Assembly (NCBI RefSeq): GCF_024199845.1
Contig: NZ_JANADO010000001.1
Coordinates: forward strand, 1,860,001 to 1,924,000
Length of the DNA stretch: 64,000 nucleotides
Direction: 5' to 3'
Source of the DNA: Bradyrhizobium sp. CCGB12
GTDB taxonomy: Bacteria > Pseudomonadota > Alphaproteobacteria > Rhizobiales > Xanthobacteraceae
Under the pieces are notes generated by a model that worked only from the letters and a program-made list of their open reading frames with translations, searched no databases and had not been told where the DNA came from. The position numbers and the translations under genes were made by a program. The first letter of the stretch is position 1; the number at the start of each line of letters is the position of its first letter. Positions 7,947 to 15,653 of this stretch are shown piece by piece.

Positions 7947-8174
7947 TCAGCGATACTTGTCGGGTTTTCCGTTCGGGCTGCCATCACCTCCGCCGTTGCC
8001 CCAGCCATTGTTGCCGCGAGGACCATGGTTCACCAAACCGCCGCCCGAATGGGCGATAGCCGTGCTGGTAAGGGACGTCGAAAGCAAGGCCGCCATAGCC
8101 GGCGGAGTGACGACAGCGAACTTACCGCAGGCCTTCAGAAACTCGCGTCGGTCGTCGTTTTCTTGTTCTGTCAT
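7947..8174 (-). CDS. Tat-signal small Gly/Asn-rich protein
   Basis: A 75-residue protein (MTEQENDDRREFLKACGKFA...). RREFLK followed by a hydrophobic stretch and STAIAHSG is a clear twin-arginine export signal; the mature part is only about 35 residues, rich in Gly, Asn and Asp. Such short exported proteins are often escorted partners or structural peptides, but the role is unknown. The ATG at 8174 places RR at residues 9-10. A fragment lacking the signal lies at 13926-14056. Confidence 0.6.
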   Translation of the reverse strand: MTEQENDDRREFLKACGKFAVVTPPAMAALLSTSLTSTAIAHSGGGLVNHGPRGNNGWGNGGGDGSPNGKPDKYR

Positions 8175-8799
8175 TGCGCGCTGCCATGCTCCAGAGCTGA
8201 TCACCAATCAATAGATTAGAACGTTGATATGCCGGTCAAATATGTCGAATGGCTTTGGGAACTGAGCGACCGAGAAGAGTTTCTACGTCAGTCTTGCGCT
8301 CATCCTTCGCAAGGCGCCTGTTGCTAAGACTTTGCTCCAGCTCGTCCCCCGGCGGGCTGGAGTATTTTGTGCCGGACGAAGTTGAACGGGCTGGCGGATT
8401 TTGGGATGTAGACAGCTCGCCGCGCGTTTCCTGTAACGTGGCTTGTCGGCCACACGTACGGCTAGACCGATAGGGCTTGTCGGGATTCGAACAGACGCGC
8501 CAGCGCCATTAATCCAGCCTGACAGCCATTGGAATGGTCTTGATCGGCGGATCGGCCCGGTGGTTTTCTCCAAGAGCCACTGGGTTCTTCCCAGTGGGCG
8601 AGGGCTGACGGCGCTGTCGGATAATGATCTTCACTTCAAAATTGCTGTCATGGCCCTGGGCGCCTTTTCGACGGTCTTGGTGATCAGGCTGATGTTTTCT
8701 TTTTGAGGAGTTCCCTCAGAGGCGGCGCTTGCATCCTCGGCCGGACCGGCGACGGCAGGCGACGGGCTGCGGGTCAATCGCGAGAACTTCAGAGCGAGG
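8175..8799. other. stretch with no supported gene
   Basis: Short open frames exist on both strands, but none has a motif or ribosome site I would defend. A hairpin GAGCCACTGGG/CCCAGTGGGC lies near 8571-8600. TTCGAA at 8485-8490 looks like part of a tRNA T-loop, but no stem supports it. Confidence 0.35.
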
Positions 8800-8870
8800 A
8801 GTCTGCAGCCGGACCTGAACCGGCGACCATCCGACTACCAAAACGACTGCTCTACCTCTGACAGAGCTCG
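8800..8870 (-). pseudogene. tRNA-like remnant
   Basis: On the minus strand a D-arm-like GCTC...GAGC with GGTA in the loop (8849-8867) is followed by TTTTGGTA and then a perfect T-arm GCCGG-TTCAGGT-CCGGC (8808-8824). The putative anticodon stem does not pair and no 7-bp acceptor stem closes it, so it is not a working tRNA. It could be a degraded tRNA carried by a phage or island, or chance. Confidence 0.25.
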
Positions 8871-9078
8871 ACGCGCCGTCGACCGCGCGCACTGCTTTAG
8901 TGCAGCAAATCGCTGGCTGTCAGCCGCGAGCCAAAGCAAAGCCTTGGAGCTGAATCGATCACGGGACCGCGACTGAGCTGCACAACCCTCATTGAGGTTC
9001 TGCGAAAAGCGCATTCGCAATGCTCTTCCGAGGGCTGTATAAGTCGGTGGCTTCTTCCTCCTGTTTGAAGAGGCAATC

Positions 9079-9399
9079 ATGAACACGTTGCATACGTGGC
9101 TTTCGCAACAGCACTCCTTCCTCATCGGCTATTTTGGGACAGGGCTCGTCATTGGCGCATACGTCCCTCAGATTTGGCGCCTCTGGAGTGAGCAATGCTC
9201 CGCCGGAATCAGCGCGCGCGCCTACGCGCTGTGGATGTTATCGTCGGCGCTCTTTCTCGGTCATTCGATCACCATAGGCGATGTGGTGTTCGCGATTACG
9301 CAGCTCGTGAACATGATCGCCCTCGCGATTATCGTGGTGCTTGCGCGGCGGTTCCGTAACCAGATTTGCACCACGCACGCGCGCCAGCTTCACTCATGA
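9079..9399 (+). CDS. PQ-loop / SemiSWEET-like membrane protein
   Basis: A 106-residue protein with three hydrophobic segments (about residues 12-32, 48-66 and 70-92). The first ends in YVPQIWRLW, the Pro-Gln motif of PQ-loop proteins, followed by G-I-S-A-R-A-Y. Bacterial SemiSWEETs have one such triple-helix unit and transport sugars as dimers; related PQ-loop proteins have other substrates. GAAGAGG lies 7 bases before the ATG. No neighbour indicates a substrate. Confidence 0.7.
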   Translation: MNTLHTWLSQQHSFLIGYFGTGLVIGAYVPQIWRLWSEQCSAGISARAYALWMLSSALFLGHSITIGDVVFAITQLVNMIALAIIVVLARRFRNQICTTHARQLHS

Positions 9400-9536
9400 G
9401 AGATCCGATTCTGGAAACGTCGAACGCCGCGGCGGCACGTCCTACCGCACGTTTGCCATCTCCGGCTGACGGCAAATGGCCCACCTAGGAACGTTTGGGC
9501 TATTCCTCTATTTGATCAGCGAAAAGGGAGGACATC

Positions 9537-9722
9537 ATGGTCCGCGACCTTTTGATCCTAGTCGCCGTTTCGCTCGTGTTAAGCGCATCTATCTGGCACA
9601 TATTCGGAAACTCGAAAACACCATCCCGGTATCCGCGAGGTGCAGCATCACTCTCCTTGAATGCCGCTCCGGATTTGCAGCCGACGCCCGAGTTCAGTCC
9701 TTATTTGCGGACAGAACGCTGA
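9537..9722 (+). CDS. small membrane protein, 61 aa
   Basis: MVRDLLILVAVSLVLSASIW gives one N-terminal membrane helix; the rest is a polar Ser/Pro-rich tail. GGGAGGA lies 6 bases before the ATG, the best ribosome site nearby. It ends 17 bases before a terminator-like hairpin (9739-9779), which fits a monocistronic small gene. No family recognised. Confidence 0.4.
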   Translation: MVRDLLILVAVSLVLSASIWHIFGNSKTPSRYPRGAASLSLNAAPDLQPTPEFSPYLRTER

Positions 9723-9738
9723 GATTTGAGGGTCATCA

Positions 9739-9807
9739 AAAAGGCCCCAGCCCCAAATGGGGGATGAGCCGGGGCCTTGAGGCTTGCCCTTGGGCGACGC
9801 CCAAGGG
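9739..9807 (+). terminator. terminator-like hairpin plus adjacent palindrome
   Basis: AAGGCCCC at 9739-9746 pairs with GGGGCCTT at the far side (to 9779). It is followed by a second, nearly perfect palindrome CCCTTGGGCG-A-CGCCCAAGGG at 9787-9807. Neither is followed by a long T-run. The first could end transcription of the 61-residue gene. Confidence 0.45.
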
Positions 9808-9819
9808 CGTCGGGTAAAG

Positions 9820-10053
9820 TTGGCAAAAGCCACAATGTTCCTGGGTCGGCAGCGTTCCCCGCGGCCAACCATCAACTGTGCAGTGGAAAGGCCGCTCCAC
9901 GCCGATCTTACGACCGAGCTGCGCCTCGATGAAGTCCTTGAGGGCGTCGGATATCTCGTGTCCCGCGCCGCCGACCCGGCGCTCCAGGTCGTGGGCCAAC
10001 GTCCTCGCCGGCGTCCCTCGACCAACCTTCCACAGAATGACCTGCAGCGACAT
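9820..10053 (-). CDS. possible hypothetical protein
   Basis: A minus-strand frame starting at ATG 10053 reads MSLQVILWKVGRG, then AGHEISDALKDFIEAQLGRK and HCTVDGWPRGTLPTQEHCGF. These parts look protein-like (a helix and a His/Cys segment). The open frame continues to 9736 through the palindrome and hairpin, so the real 3' end is uncertain and probably near 9815. The plus-strand frame over the same bases looks less natural. Confidence 0.3.
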
Positions 10054-10326
10054 GCAAAACCTGATCGTATTGCCGGAAAATAGTTCGAGCCTCGCCGGTT
10101 CTTATGCTGCCGTTTTAGAGAAACGCGCGATAGAGGGGAGGCGCCCGTGTTAGCATTTGGGTGCCACGCCGATCGTGCGGAGCCGCGGGAGCCGTTCCAG
10201 ACCGGCGCCTGCGGCCTTTCTCTTATTTGTGTGAATTTGGGCACACATCCGGGAATATTCGGCAATCAAGGAACAGCGAGTCGGAGATCTGCTTGTGTTG
10301 CTGGTGACGGCCTCAGTCCCACGAGG

Positions 10327-10737
10327 CAAGAGCCTGTCCGGAGGCCCCAGCATCATCACGCCCCCCGGCCCGATGCTGGGGCCGCCACGGGGGGCGTTCT
10401 GTGCGAGGCGAACATTGGAGACTTGGAGAGTAGTTTTCGCGTTGGTGCGACGGCTGTTGTCGCGGCCGGCTCCTTCTTTGCCGTCCGTTTTATCATTGGA
10501 TTGCACCTCTGACTTCGATCTGAATTGATCGCTACTCCCGCGCGCTGGTCCGGTGGCCCATGATGGCAACTCGTCCATCACCACGGTCGAAGTCGGGGCG
10601 AACCTCAGCGCCGCGGTTGCCGCATCCGTCACACACGAAACGTGGCTCGATATCGGACAATCGAACATCATCCGACCACCGATCAGCGCTCAGCGCAACG
10701 TGATGCCCGCAATGGCAATAGACCGGGACGCCGCCCA
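10327..10737. repeat. imperfect direct repeat, copy 1 (about 410 bp)
   Basis: Matches 17110-17515. Each copy has, in order, a CCCCAGCATC...GATGCTGGGG hairpin, the coding end of a small membrane peptide on the plus strand (ending FFAVRFIIGLHL here, FLAIRFIIGLHL in copy 2), and a zinc-ribbon gene on the minus strand. The two differ by many substitutions and a few indels, so the duplication is not recent. Confidence 0.8.
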
Positions 10738-10753
10738 GTCCCATCTCGCGCAT
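10532..10753 (-). CDS. small zinc-ribbon protein, copy 1
   Basis: A 73-residue protein with YCHCGHHVALSADRW near the front and FVCDGCGNRGAEVRPDF in the second half. C-H-C-G-H-H and C-D-G-C-G give two metal-binding knuckles about 30 residues apart, a zinc-ribbon layout. I recall a Bradyrhizobium family of this form with unknown function. The second copy at 17319-17513 keeps all these Cys residues. The ATG at 10753 is the first in frame. Confidence 0.55.
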   Translation of the reverse strand: MREMGLGGVPVYCHCGHHVALSADRWSDDVRLSDIEPRFVCDGCGNRGAEVRPDFDRGDGRVAIMGHRTSARE

Positions 10754-11023
10754 CTCGCCAAAGGCTACTGCCGCTCGTGGGTGTGGACAGACTCAAATGC
10801 CCCGGTGCGTAGGATTGGGGCAAATTCGCTATGACGAGGCGCTCTGAAATCGCCTATTTTAATAGGATCTGCGGAGGCAGAATAACGTCCAGGCTAGGGT
10901 GGTAGCCCCCAGCCTGAATGCGGAGGTCCGGAAATCGCTCCCATACGCGCGCCGGCAACAGGAGACCCTGCCGAGCGACAAACAGACCGAGGGTAAGAAA
11001 GCAAGTCGGGGACGGGGCGTGCC

Positions 11024-11089
11024 GTCATCGACGAGTACGCCGCCGACCTCGGGGAGATCATCAGAAAGGTACGCCAAAAGATGAACTGA
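11024..11089 (+). pseudogene. fragment of the IIEEYAADLR small protein
   Basis: Reads VIDEYAADLGEIIRKVRQKM-N-stop, equivalent to the tail at 5880-5949. The preceding sequence (VRKQVGDGACR) appears only in another frame, so the copy carries a frameshift just before this point. Confidence 0.45.
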
Positions 11090-11095
11090 GACCCC

Positions 11096-11366
11096 TCATT
11101 TGGCGTTCTGCACGAACAGATTCTTTCCGTCGTCTTCAGCCGCACATAGGTCCCGCTCTCGTGCAGCTCCATCCAGCCGCGCTCGACCGAACCCCGGCGC
11201 CGAACTCCGGGCCGCTACCCTTCAAGGTATAGAGAAACGGCGCATTGATTTTCTCGATGTAAATGCGGCCGTCCTGAACCGGCTCGATACTTGCCGCGAG
11301 CTCGACGAGCTGGCGGGCCGCCGCCTCGGATCGGCTGTTGCGCGGCGAACTGGGGCATGATTCCAA
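11096..11366 (-). pseudogene. frameshifted small gene (GRIYIEKINAPFLY...)
   Basis: Three minus-strand frames join into one protein: EPVQDGRIYIEKINAPFLYT-type sequence first, then RGWMELHESGTYVRL after a shift near 11175, then EDDGKNLFVQNAK-stop after a second shift near 11125. The pieces abut in the right order, so this was a gene of about 90 codons with two frameshifts. The WL-x-HESGTYV-x-F/L-T motif is one I recall from small Bradyrhizobium proteins of unknown function. Confidence 0.6.
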
Positions 11367-11385
11367 CGCTCCCGCTGGGGTGGAC

Positions 11386-11786
11386 CTATTTATAGGGCGT
11401 GATCTGCCTCGTCTCTGTTAGCTTGATCATCCTGGCGGGCGGCGCGTAGCGGGTGGTGCGGCATGACCGGTACTTAAGGGACGCTTCCAATTTCCAGAGC
11501 GGCGTATCGCGAGGCCGGCGGATGGCGTCAAGCGGCAGACTGGCCCGCGTTTTACATCGGGTGCGCACTCGACCTCCAGCCAAGGAAGGCCGCCGTGGAG
11601 GCATTGGCCGATCGTCTGGGAGGGCTGGGCAGGGCCGCCGTAGCCTCCATGCGGACGGATCAAGCTTCGGCCTCCGCCCGATCGCCCTCGCGAATGGCTT
11701 CCTGGGCGCGCTCTCGGCCACCCTGTGCGTGGATTTGCACCCATGATCCGGCCCGCCCAGATGACCTCTCGCGACTTTGTGCCCAT
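11386..11786 (-). pseudogene. decayed zinc-binding hypothetical gene
   Basis: Scattered over frames on the minus strand are PWLEVECAPD, CKTRASLPLDAIRRPRDTPL and WKLEASLKYRSCRTTRYAPP, then MIKLTETRQITPYK-stop. I recall an intact family with C-x-x-C-RASLPLDAIRRP...CRSCR and an ending close to ITPY-x-WVHPDEE. Here a stop (TAG) stands where Trp would be, followed in frame by VHPSGS. Frame changes and this stop make it a pseudogene. Confidence 0.5.
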
Positions 11787-12100
11787 GCTCTAGCCGTCCG
11801 CATGGAGCGTCTGATGGCGACGCCGAGCTCTGACCGACGTGGAGGGCAAGCACGATGGCCGCAAGACCGGACGTTGACGATGAGCCCAGCCTTGGGATCG
11901 CTTGATCGGCAAATGGATCAGCGGCGAGCCTTCGCGGCGCCGTCGATCTGGTGCGCGACGGACGGCGAATGCGCCTGATCCGGCTTCTCGTCATGCGAGG
12001 GCTGGTCAGGCTGGCCTGTTGGGCGACAAGGGCAGTCTTTTGCTGGCCAAGCTCTACAGCGTTCTGAATGCCCGAAGTGTACCGCTGAGTGGCTGTCCCA
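11787..12100. other. stretch with no supported gene
   Basis: Possibly the upstream part of the decayed minus-strand gene: the complement of 11840-11990 contains RRLAADPFADQAIPRLGSSS-like sequence. It is too broken to call a gene. Confidence 0.3.
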
Positions 12101-12223
12101 CTCGTCTCAAAATAGAACGCTGCCGGGCTCGAAATGCCTGTCCCGGCAGCGTTTCATTCTCAAACTGAGCGCTGAAATCCCAGTTGGCGCTACCCTAGCA
12201 ATGGCTGTGCCACAAGTTCGTGA
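12101..12223. repeat. direct repeat, copy 2 (about 125 bp)
   Basis: Second copy of the element at 5225-5348. AACGCTGCCGG (12115-12125) pairs with CCGGCAGCGTT (12142-12152), again followed by TTTCATT. It differs from copy 1 mainly in the loop and near the 3' end. Confidence 0.8.
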
Positions 12224-12390
12224 CAGGAAATAGCAAAACGGCCTCAAGCACTTTCCGGGGCTGGCTCGGATGCTGAGGCCGTTCGGCGCGGCCTAATTAG
12301 GCGCGCATTGCATGCTTTTCTCAATCCTGGCCGGATTCGCAAGGAATACTTGGACTATCTGTACATTAATTAGCTCGAACGGACCAATTT

Positions 12391-12930
12391 TCATAACTCT
12401 CTTCCCATCGCGGGATGCAGCCGGTTCTTCACCTTGACCCAGTGCTTTTGCCGGCCGCCACGATACGGCCGATCGCGGTGCTTGGAGACTAGACCCTCCA
12501 GGCATGCGGCATGCGGCCAGAAACAGTTCCGGCCCCATCTCGCCCCGCTCGAAACGTGCCACACTGATCCCGTCCGGCCGGCGCGCCAACAACTGCTGCA
12601 GATTTGCTTTGCGCAGGTGGAGTGGCAGGGACCGCAAATCATAGCCGCCCATGGCGAGGATATCGAAGGCGTAGAGCTGGAGCTCGTGGTCATGCTTGCG
12701 GCTGTGCAGGGCATTGAAATCAGAGATGCCGTCGACCCCGAGGATGATCGCCTCGCCGTCGACAACGAAGCGTTTCTGCCGGTTCTTAAGCGCCGCTTCA
12801 GCGATCCAAGAATAGCGCTTCGTCCAGTCCGTACCGTTGCGAGAGAGGAGGCGCACGCGCTCATTCTCCCGGACGACCAGCATCCGGTAGCCGTCATGCT
12901 TTACTTCGTGGATCCAGTCAGGCCTGAAGG
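12391..12930 (-). pseudogene. ATP-dependent DNA ligase remnant (LigD-type), copy 2
   Basis: Shows ligase motif I with the adenylated lysine (DWIHEVKHDGYRMLV), motif Ia-like RLLSRNGTDWTKRY, motif III-like LQLYAFDILAMGG and, after a frameshift near 12510, EGLVSKHRDRPYRGGRQKHW and the basic end. Enzymes of this type are about 300 residues, act with Ku in end joining in rhizobia, and usually begin some 20 residues before motif I. Here the normal N-terminal segment is lost and one frameshift separates motifs III and IV, so it is a pseudogene. Confidence 0.8.
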
Positions 12931-13051
12931 GACTTGCTTGGCGGCGGTGGCCAGGTCGAGAACTTTACGCGTTGGTAACAAGTGGCAATCGCGCGAATTA
13001 GATCTTTGCTCCGGTGTCACCCGCCCCCTGAACCGGAGCAGACCCCCCAAC

Positions 13052-13086
13052 GGCCTCAGCCGCTGCCCGGCTGAGGCCGCCCTTTT
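13052..13086 (+). terminator. terminator-like hairpin
   Basis: GGCCTCAGCCG (13052-13062) pairs with CGGCTGAGGCC (13068-13078), then CCTTTTGTG. The stem is identical to that at 4904-4934, but the loop is shorter. Confidence 0.5.
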
Positions 13087-13139
13087 GTGGTCACCACAGA
13101 TGCCCGGTCCCCATCGGTGAAAGACGCGACTTTTCGTGG

Positions 13140-13213
13140 AACAAATTAACAAGTGTAAATTTATTTAATGCGATTTAATTTAAATATGCTCTTGGTCTCG
13201 AAGGGGAAGCAAC
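13140..13213 (+). promoter_or_regulatory. AT-rich promoter region of the Gly-rich gene
   Basis: About 55 bases of TTTATTTAATGCGATTTAAT-type sequence, far richer in A and T than its surroundings, end just before GAAGGGGA and the ATG at 13214. The precise -35 and -10 boxes cannot be fixed by eye. Confidence 0.4.
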
Positions 13214-13642
13214 ATGTCTAAGATAGAAGAAAAAGACGATCGCCGAGAGTTCTTGAAGACGTGCGGTAGGTTTGCTGCCGTAACCCCGCCAGCGATGACC
13301 CTGCTGTTATCGACATCATTGACATCAACAGCCATCGCACATTCTGGCGGACGCCCCGCCGAAGGGAGTGGCGGCGGTGGCGGTGGCGGGCGTACTGGTT
13401 CGGTCTTCGACAATGATCGGGATGGCTCGACCAAGGAGCACTCGAACAAAGAACATTCGTCAGGCGGCGGAGGAGGAGGGGGCGGCTCCGGTGGAGGTGG
13501 CCCGGGCGCTGCCGGCGGAAAGGGATCGAAGGTCGCACATTCCGGCGATGGCGGCTCGCGATCTGGGCAGGGCGGCGGCAACAAGATCTCCTCGGGCGTT
13601 GGCAGCGGCGGAGATGAGAAGGAAAAGAAGGGGCACGACTAA
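13214..13642 (+). CDS. Tat-signal Gly-rich protein
   Basis: A 142-residue protein. Residues 1-40 are a twin-arginine signal (DDRREFLKTCGRF, then a hydrophobic stretch ending STAIAHSG), the same as in the small protein at 7947-8174. The mature part is repeats of G5-G8 tracts with short charged insertions (STKEHSNKEHSS, KGSKVAHSG) and an end rich in Lys/Asp/Glu. This suggests an exported, disordered, perhaps wall- or surface-associated protein. A GAAGGGGA site lies 8 bases before the ATG. Its 3' half is duplicated at 7442-7660. Confidence 0.65.
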   Translation: MSKIEEKDDRREFLKTCGRFAAVTPPAMTLLLSTSLTSTAIAHSGGRPAEGSGGGGGGGRTGSVFDNDRDGSTKEHSNKEHSSGGGGGGGGSGGGGPGAAGGKGSKVAHSGDGGSRSGQGGGNKISSGVGSGGDEKEKKGHD

Positions 13643-13682
13643 AACCCGTCGCTCCATCCACAAGTGGGAGTGGCTGTCTTAG

Positions 13683-13860
13683 TAGGCGCGCTGGATATCT
13701 CGCGATCTTCCGCGCGTCGTGCCACAGCTCAACCGCATGGCTTGCCGCCAATTGCTGAGCTCGTTGCTTCGCGGCTTCCTCGCTCGCGCAGATCAGCCTT
13801 ACGCGTTGCACAATGTCCCCGTCAGGCCCGAACAAGTAGCCCGTATACTCTTCCCTCCAA
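13683..13860 (-). pseudogene. degenerate copy of the YLFGPDG small protein
   Basis: The minus strand reads YTGYLFGPDGDIVQRVRLIC, then ASEEAAKQRAQQL, HAVELWHDARKIARYPARLL. The ATG of the intact copy (7883) is destroyed by a small indel, and the stop is lost, so the frame runs on into the complement of the Gly-rich gene. Translation could in theory begin at the TTG at 13835. Confidence 0.55.
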
Positions 13861-13925
13861 GCGCTTTCCGTCGCTCAGCTTACGGCTTAGCCAAGGATGA
13901 TCGTCGACGCCTCTTCGATCAGCGC

Positions 13926-14056
13926 TCAGCGATCCTTGTCAGAGTTGCCGTTCGGGCTGCCATCACCTCCGCCGTAGCCCCAACCATTGTTCCCAAGAGG
14001 GCCATGGTTCAACCAAACCGCCCCCGAATGGGCGATAGCCGTGCTGGTACCCGCTC
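13926..14056 (-). pseudogene. fragment of the small Tat-signal protein
   Basis: Encodes TSTAIAHSGAVWLNHGPLGN, then GWGYGGGDGSPNGNSDKDR-stop, matching the end of the protein at 7947-8174. The twin-arginine part is missing; the match breaks off at about 14056. Confidence 0.6.
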
Positions 14057-14196
14057 CCAATGGCAGCCGAGAGCTTCGACGCTGCCAAAACGGCCTTCAG
14101 AGAGGCTTGGAAACGCCTCTTTTCTGGCCTGAGCAAGGAGGAGATTGCGCTGGCACCACACGGAGGACGCCCGAAGAACCTTGGGGAGGTAAAGTC

Positions 14197-14361
14197 TTGG
14201 AGGAGCAGGGACAGCGAATTCTTAACGACCGCGCGAAAGCAGATCAGCTCATTTGCGAGGCGAAGGAGCACGAAAAGCTCGCGCGTCTGAAATGGGCCGA
14301 GGCTCTTGAAATTGAGCGCCTTCTGGAGTTAGCCACGCGCGTGACGCGAAGGACGGGCTGA
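14197..14361 (+). CDS. possible small helical protein, TTG start
   Basis: 54 residues: a TTG start with GAGG 8 bases upstream, then EEQGQRILNDRAKADQLICE and AKEHEKLARLKWAEALEIER. A highly charged single helix with convincing codon use. In another frame just upstream (14060-14150) is AAKTAFREAWKRLFSGLSKE, also protein-like, so this may be the second half of a frameshifted gene. No family recognised. Confidence 0.35.
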   Translation: MEEQGQRILNDRAKADQLICEAKEHEKLARLKWAEALEIERLLELATRVTRRTG

Positions 14362-14399
14362 CAGGAACCGCCTTTCGCTTGCCCTGAAACGCAAAAAAA

Positions 14400-14428
14400 G
14401 CCCCACCGCCCTTGTCGGGCAGCGGGGC
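14400..14428 (-). terminator. terminator-like hairpin, minus-strand direction
   Basis: GCCCCACCGCCC (14400-14411) pairs with GGGCAGCGGGGC (14417-14428) with one mismatch. A7 at 14393-14399 becomes a T7 run for transcription from the right. The gene it would serve on the minus strand is decayed (a QRAQQLAESH fragment near 14565-14625). Confidence 0.5.
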
Positions 14429-14564
14429 GTATATCTCAATCGCATGTGGCTGGTAGACGCGCAGACTCTTAACCCAATAAACCGACCCTTGCCGCCCCCA
14501 CGGCTGCTCAATGCGGCGAACCATCTGTTGATCTATCGCAAGGTTCCCGCCTGCGCCGCGACGA

Positions 14565-14625
14565 CAATGGCCACAGATCACCGGATGGCTTTCCGCCAGT
14601 TGTTGTGCTCGCTGCTTCAACATTG
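14565..14625 (-). pseudogene. third fragment of the YLFGPDG small protein
   Basis: The minus strand reads LKQRAQQLAESHPVIC, equal to the central helix of the protein at 7704-7883, and then diverges. Only about 15 codons are recognisable. Confidence 0.4.
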
Positions 14626-14714
14626 CAATTGATACTTTGCGTGGGCCTATGCCCAGAATTTGCTTTTAAAACAGTTGCTTGGCTCGCCCGAACGATTAAA
14701 TCTCGGAGGATTTA

Positions 14715-15470
14715 ATGATGGGCATTTACCTAAAGCCATTGCTTAAACGCGTCCTCCCCGCCCCCGCGTACCGGACCTGGTGGCGAACCAAAATCTGGGT
14801 CCGAGAGAAGAGGCTGCGTAATCTGAGCCGCACCGAAGTTTTCGATACGATCTATCGGGACAACATGTGGGGCGGCCCCGACAAGCTTTCCGGCTACGGT
14901 TCGAGCGGCCCGCACGCGGCGGCCTACATCGACTTCGTGAAGCGATTTGCGAAAGAGAAAGGCGTACGCACCGTCCTGGATGGCGGCTGCGGCGATTTCA
15001 GCATCGGAAGCCAGATCTGCGACTGCGTCGAGAGCTACATCGCCACCGACATCTCGGATGTCATCATCGGCGTAAACAAGGTGCGGCACAGCGCGTTCAA
15101 GAACGTCGAATTTCGACGCCTCGACCTCTGCGTCGATCCGCTTCCGCCCGCAGACCTGATTACGATCCGCGAGGTCTTCCAGCACTTGTCGAATGCCGAC
15201 ATTGCGCTCGCCTTGGCCAACATCGAGAAGTCCTCGGCGCGCTATGTCTTGATCACTGAGCACGTCCCAGCAGACCATCGGTTGATGGCGCCAAATCTAG
15301 ACAAGCCGCGTGGGTCACAGATCCGAAACATGTTCGGGTCTGGCGTGTATATCAATCTGCCTCCGTTCAACCGTCCTGCGGAGGCCGTGTTCCGCGTTGA
15401 GCACCCGTCGACAGCTTGGACGTCGGCGAGCAATCTGGTCACATCGCTATGGAAGCGGCAACCCCAATGA
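14715..15470 (+). CDS. class I SAM-dependent methyltransferase
   Basis: A 251-residue protein with motif I TVLDGGCGDFSIG, a second acidic motif IATDIS, and LITIREVFQHLSNADI as the catalytic-face strand, all usual for Rossmann-fold methyltransferases. The 70-residue N-terminal part (PAYRTWWRTKIWVREKRLRN) resembles sugar- or lipid-associated methyltransferases; no substrate can be named. CGGAGG lies 5-8 bases before the double ATG at 14715/14718. The stop overlaps the start of the next small gene (ATGA), which points to translational coupling. Intact, unlike most of its surroundings. Confidence 0.8.
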   Translation: MMGIYLKPLLKRVLPAPAYRTWWRTKIWVREKRLRNLSRTEVFDTIYRDNMWGGPDKLSGYGSSGPHAAAYIDFVKRFAKEKGVRTVLDGGCGDFSIGSQICDCVESYIATDISDVIIGVNKVRHSAFKNVEFRRLDLCVDPLPPADLITIREVFQHLSNADIALALANIEKSSARYVLITEHVPADHRLMAPNLDKPRGSQIRNMFGSGVYINLPPFNRPAEAVFRVEHPSTAWTSASNLVTSLWKRQPQ

Positions 15471-15607
15471 GAGCAAGGCTGAGAGATGAACCCCGGGGCC
15501 AAGCGCAAGGCCCGCCCATCAGCGACCGAGTGCAGGGCCCGACCGTCGCCTTCACCCTGATAGCAGTCACCGCCTTCCTCTTTTGGCTCGTGTTCCACTA
15601 TGGTTGA
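15467..15607 (+). CDS. 46-aa single-span membrane protein
   Basis: Begins at the ATGA overlapping the methyltransferase stop: MRARLRDEPRGQAQGPPISD, then a hydrophobic helix VAFTLIAVTAFLFWLVFHYG to the end. A polar Arg-rich head plus one membrane span. The overlap supports real translation as a companion of the methyltransferase; function unknown. Confidence 0.45.
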   Translation: MRARLRDEPRGQAQGPPISDRVQGPTVAFTLIAVTAFLFWLVFHYG

Positions 15608-15646
15608 GCGCGCCCCGCCGACCTTCGCGAGATCCTGAGGAAGTAA
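15605..15646 (+). pseudogene. short fragment of the IIEEYAADLR small protein
   Basis: Reads A-D-L-R-E-I-L-R-K-stop after ERAPP. It sits beside the full glycosidase-like gene exactly as the fragment at 6662-6718 sits beside the truncated copy, so it was part of the duplicated block. Confidence 0.45.
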
Positions 15647-15653
15647 TGGCATG

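Noticed and set aside
8440..8580. Possible second tRNA around TTCGAA at 8485
   Set aside because: The flanking bases do not form a T-stem, and no D-arm or acceptor stem is present.
12434..13120. A 228-codon plus-strand frame
   Set aside because: It is the complement of the DNA ligase remnant, whose motifs are plain on the minus strand.
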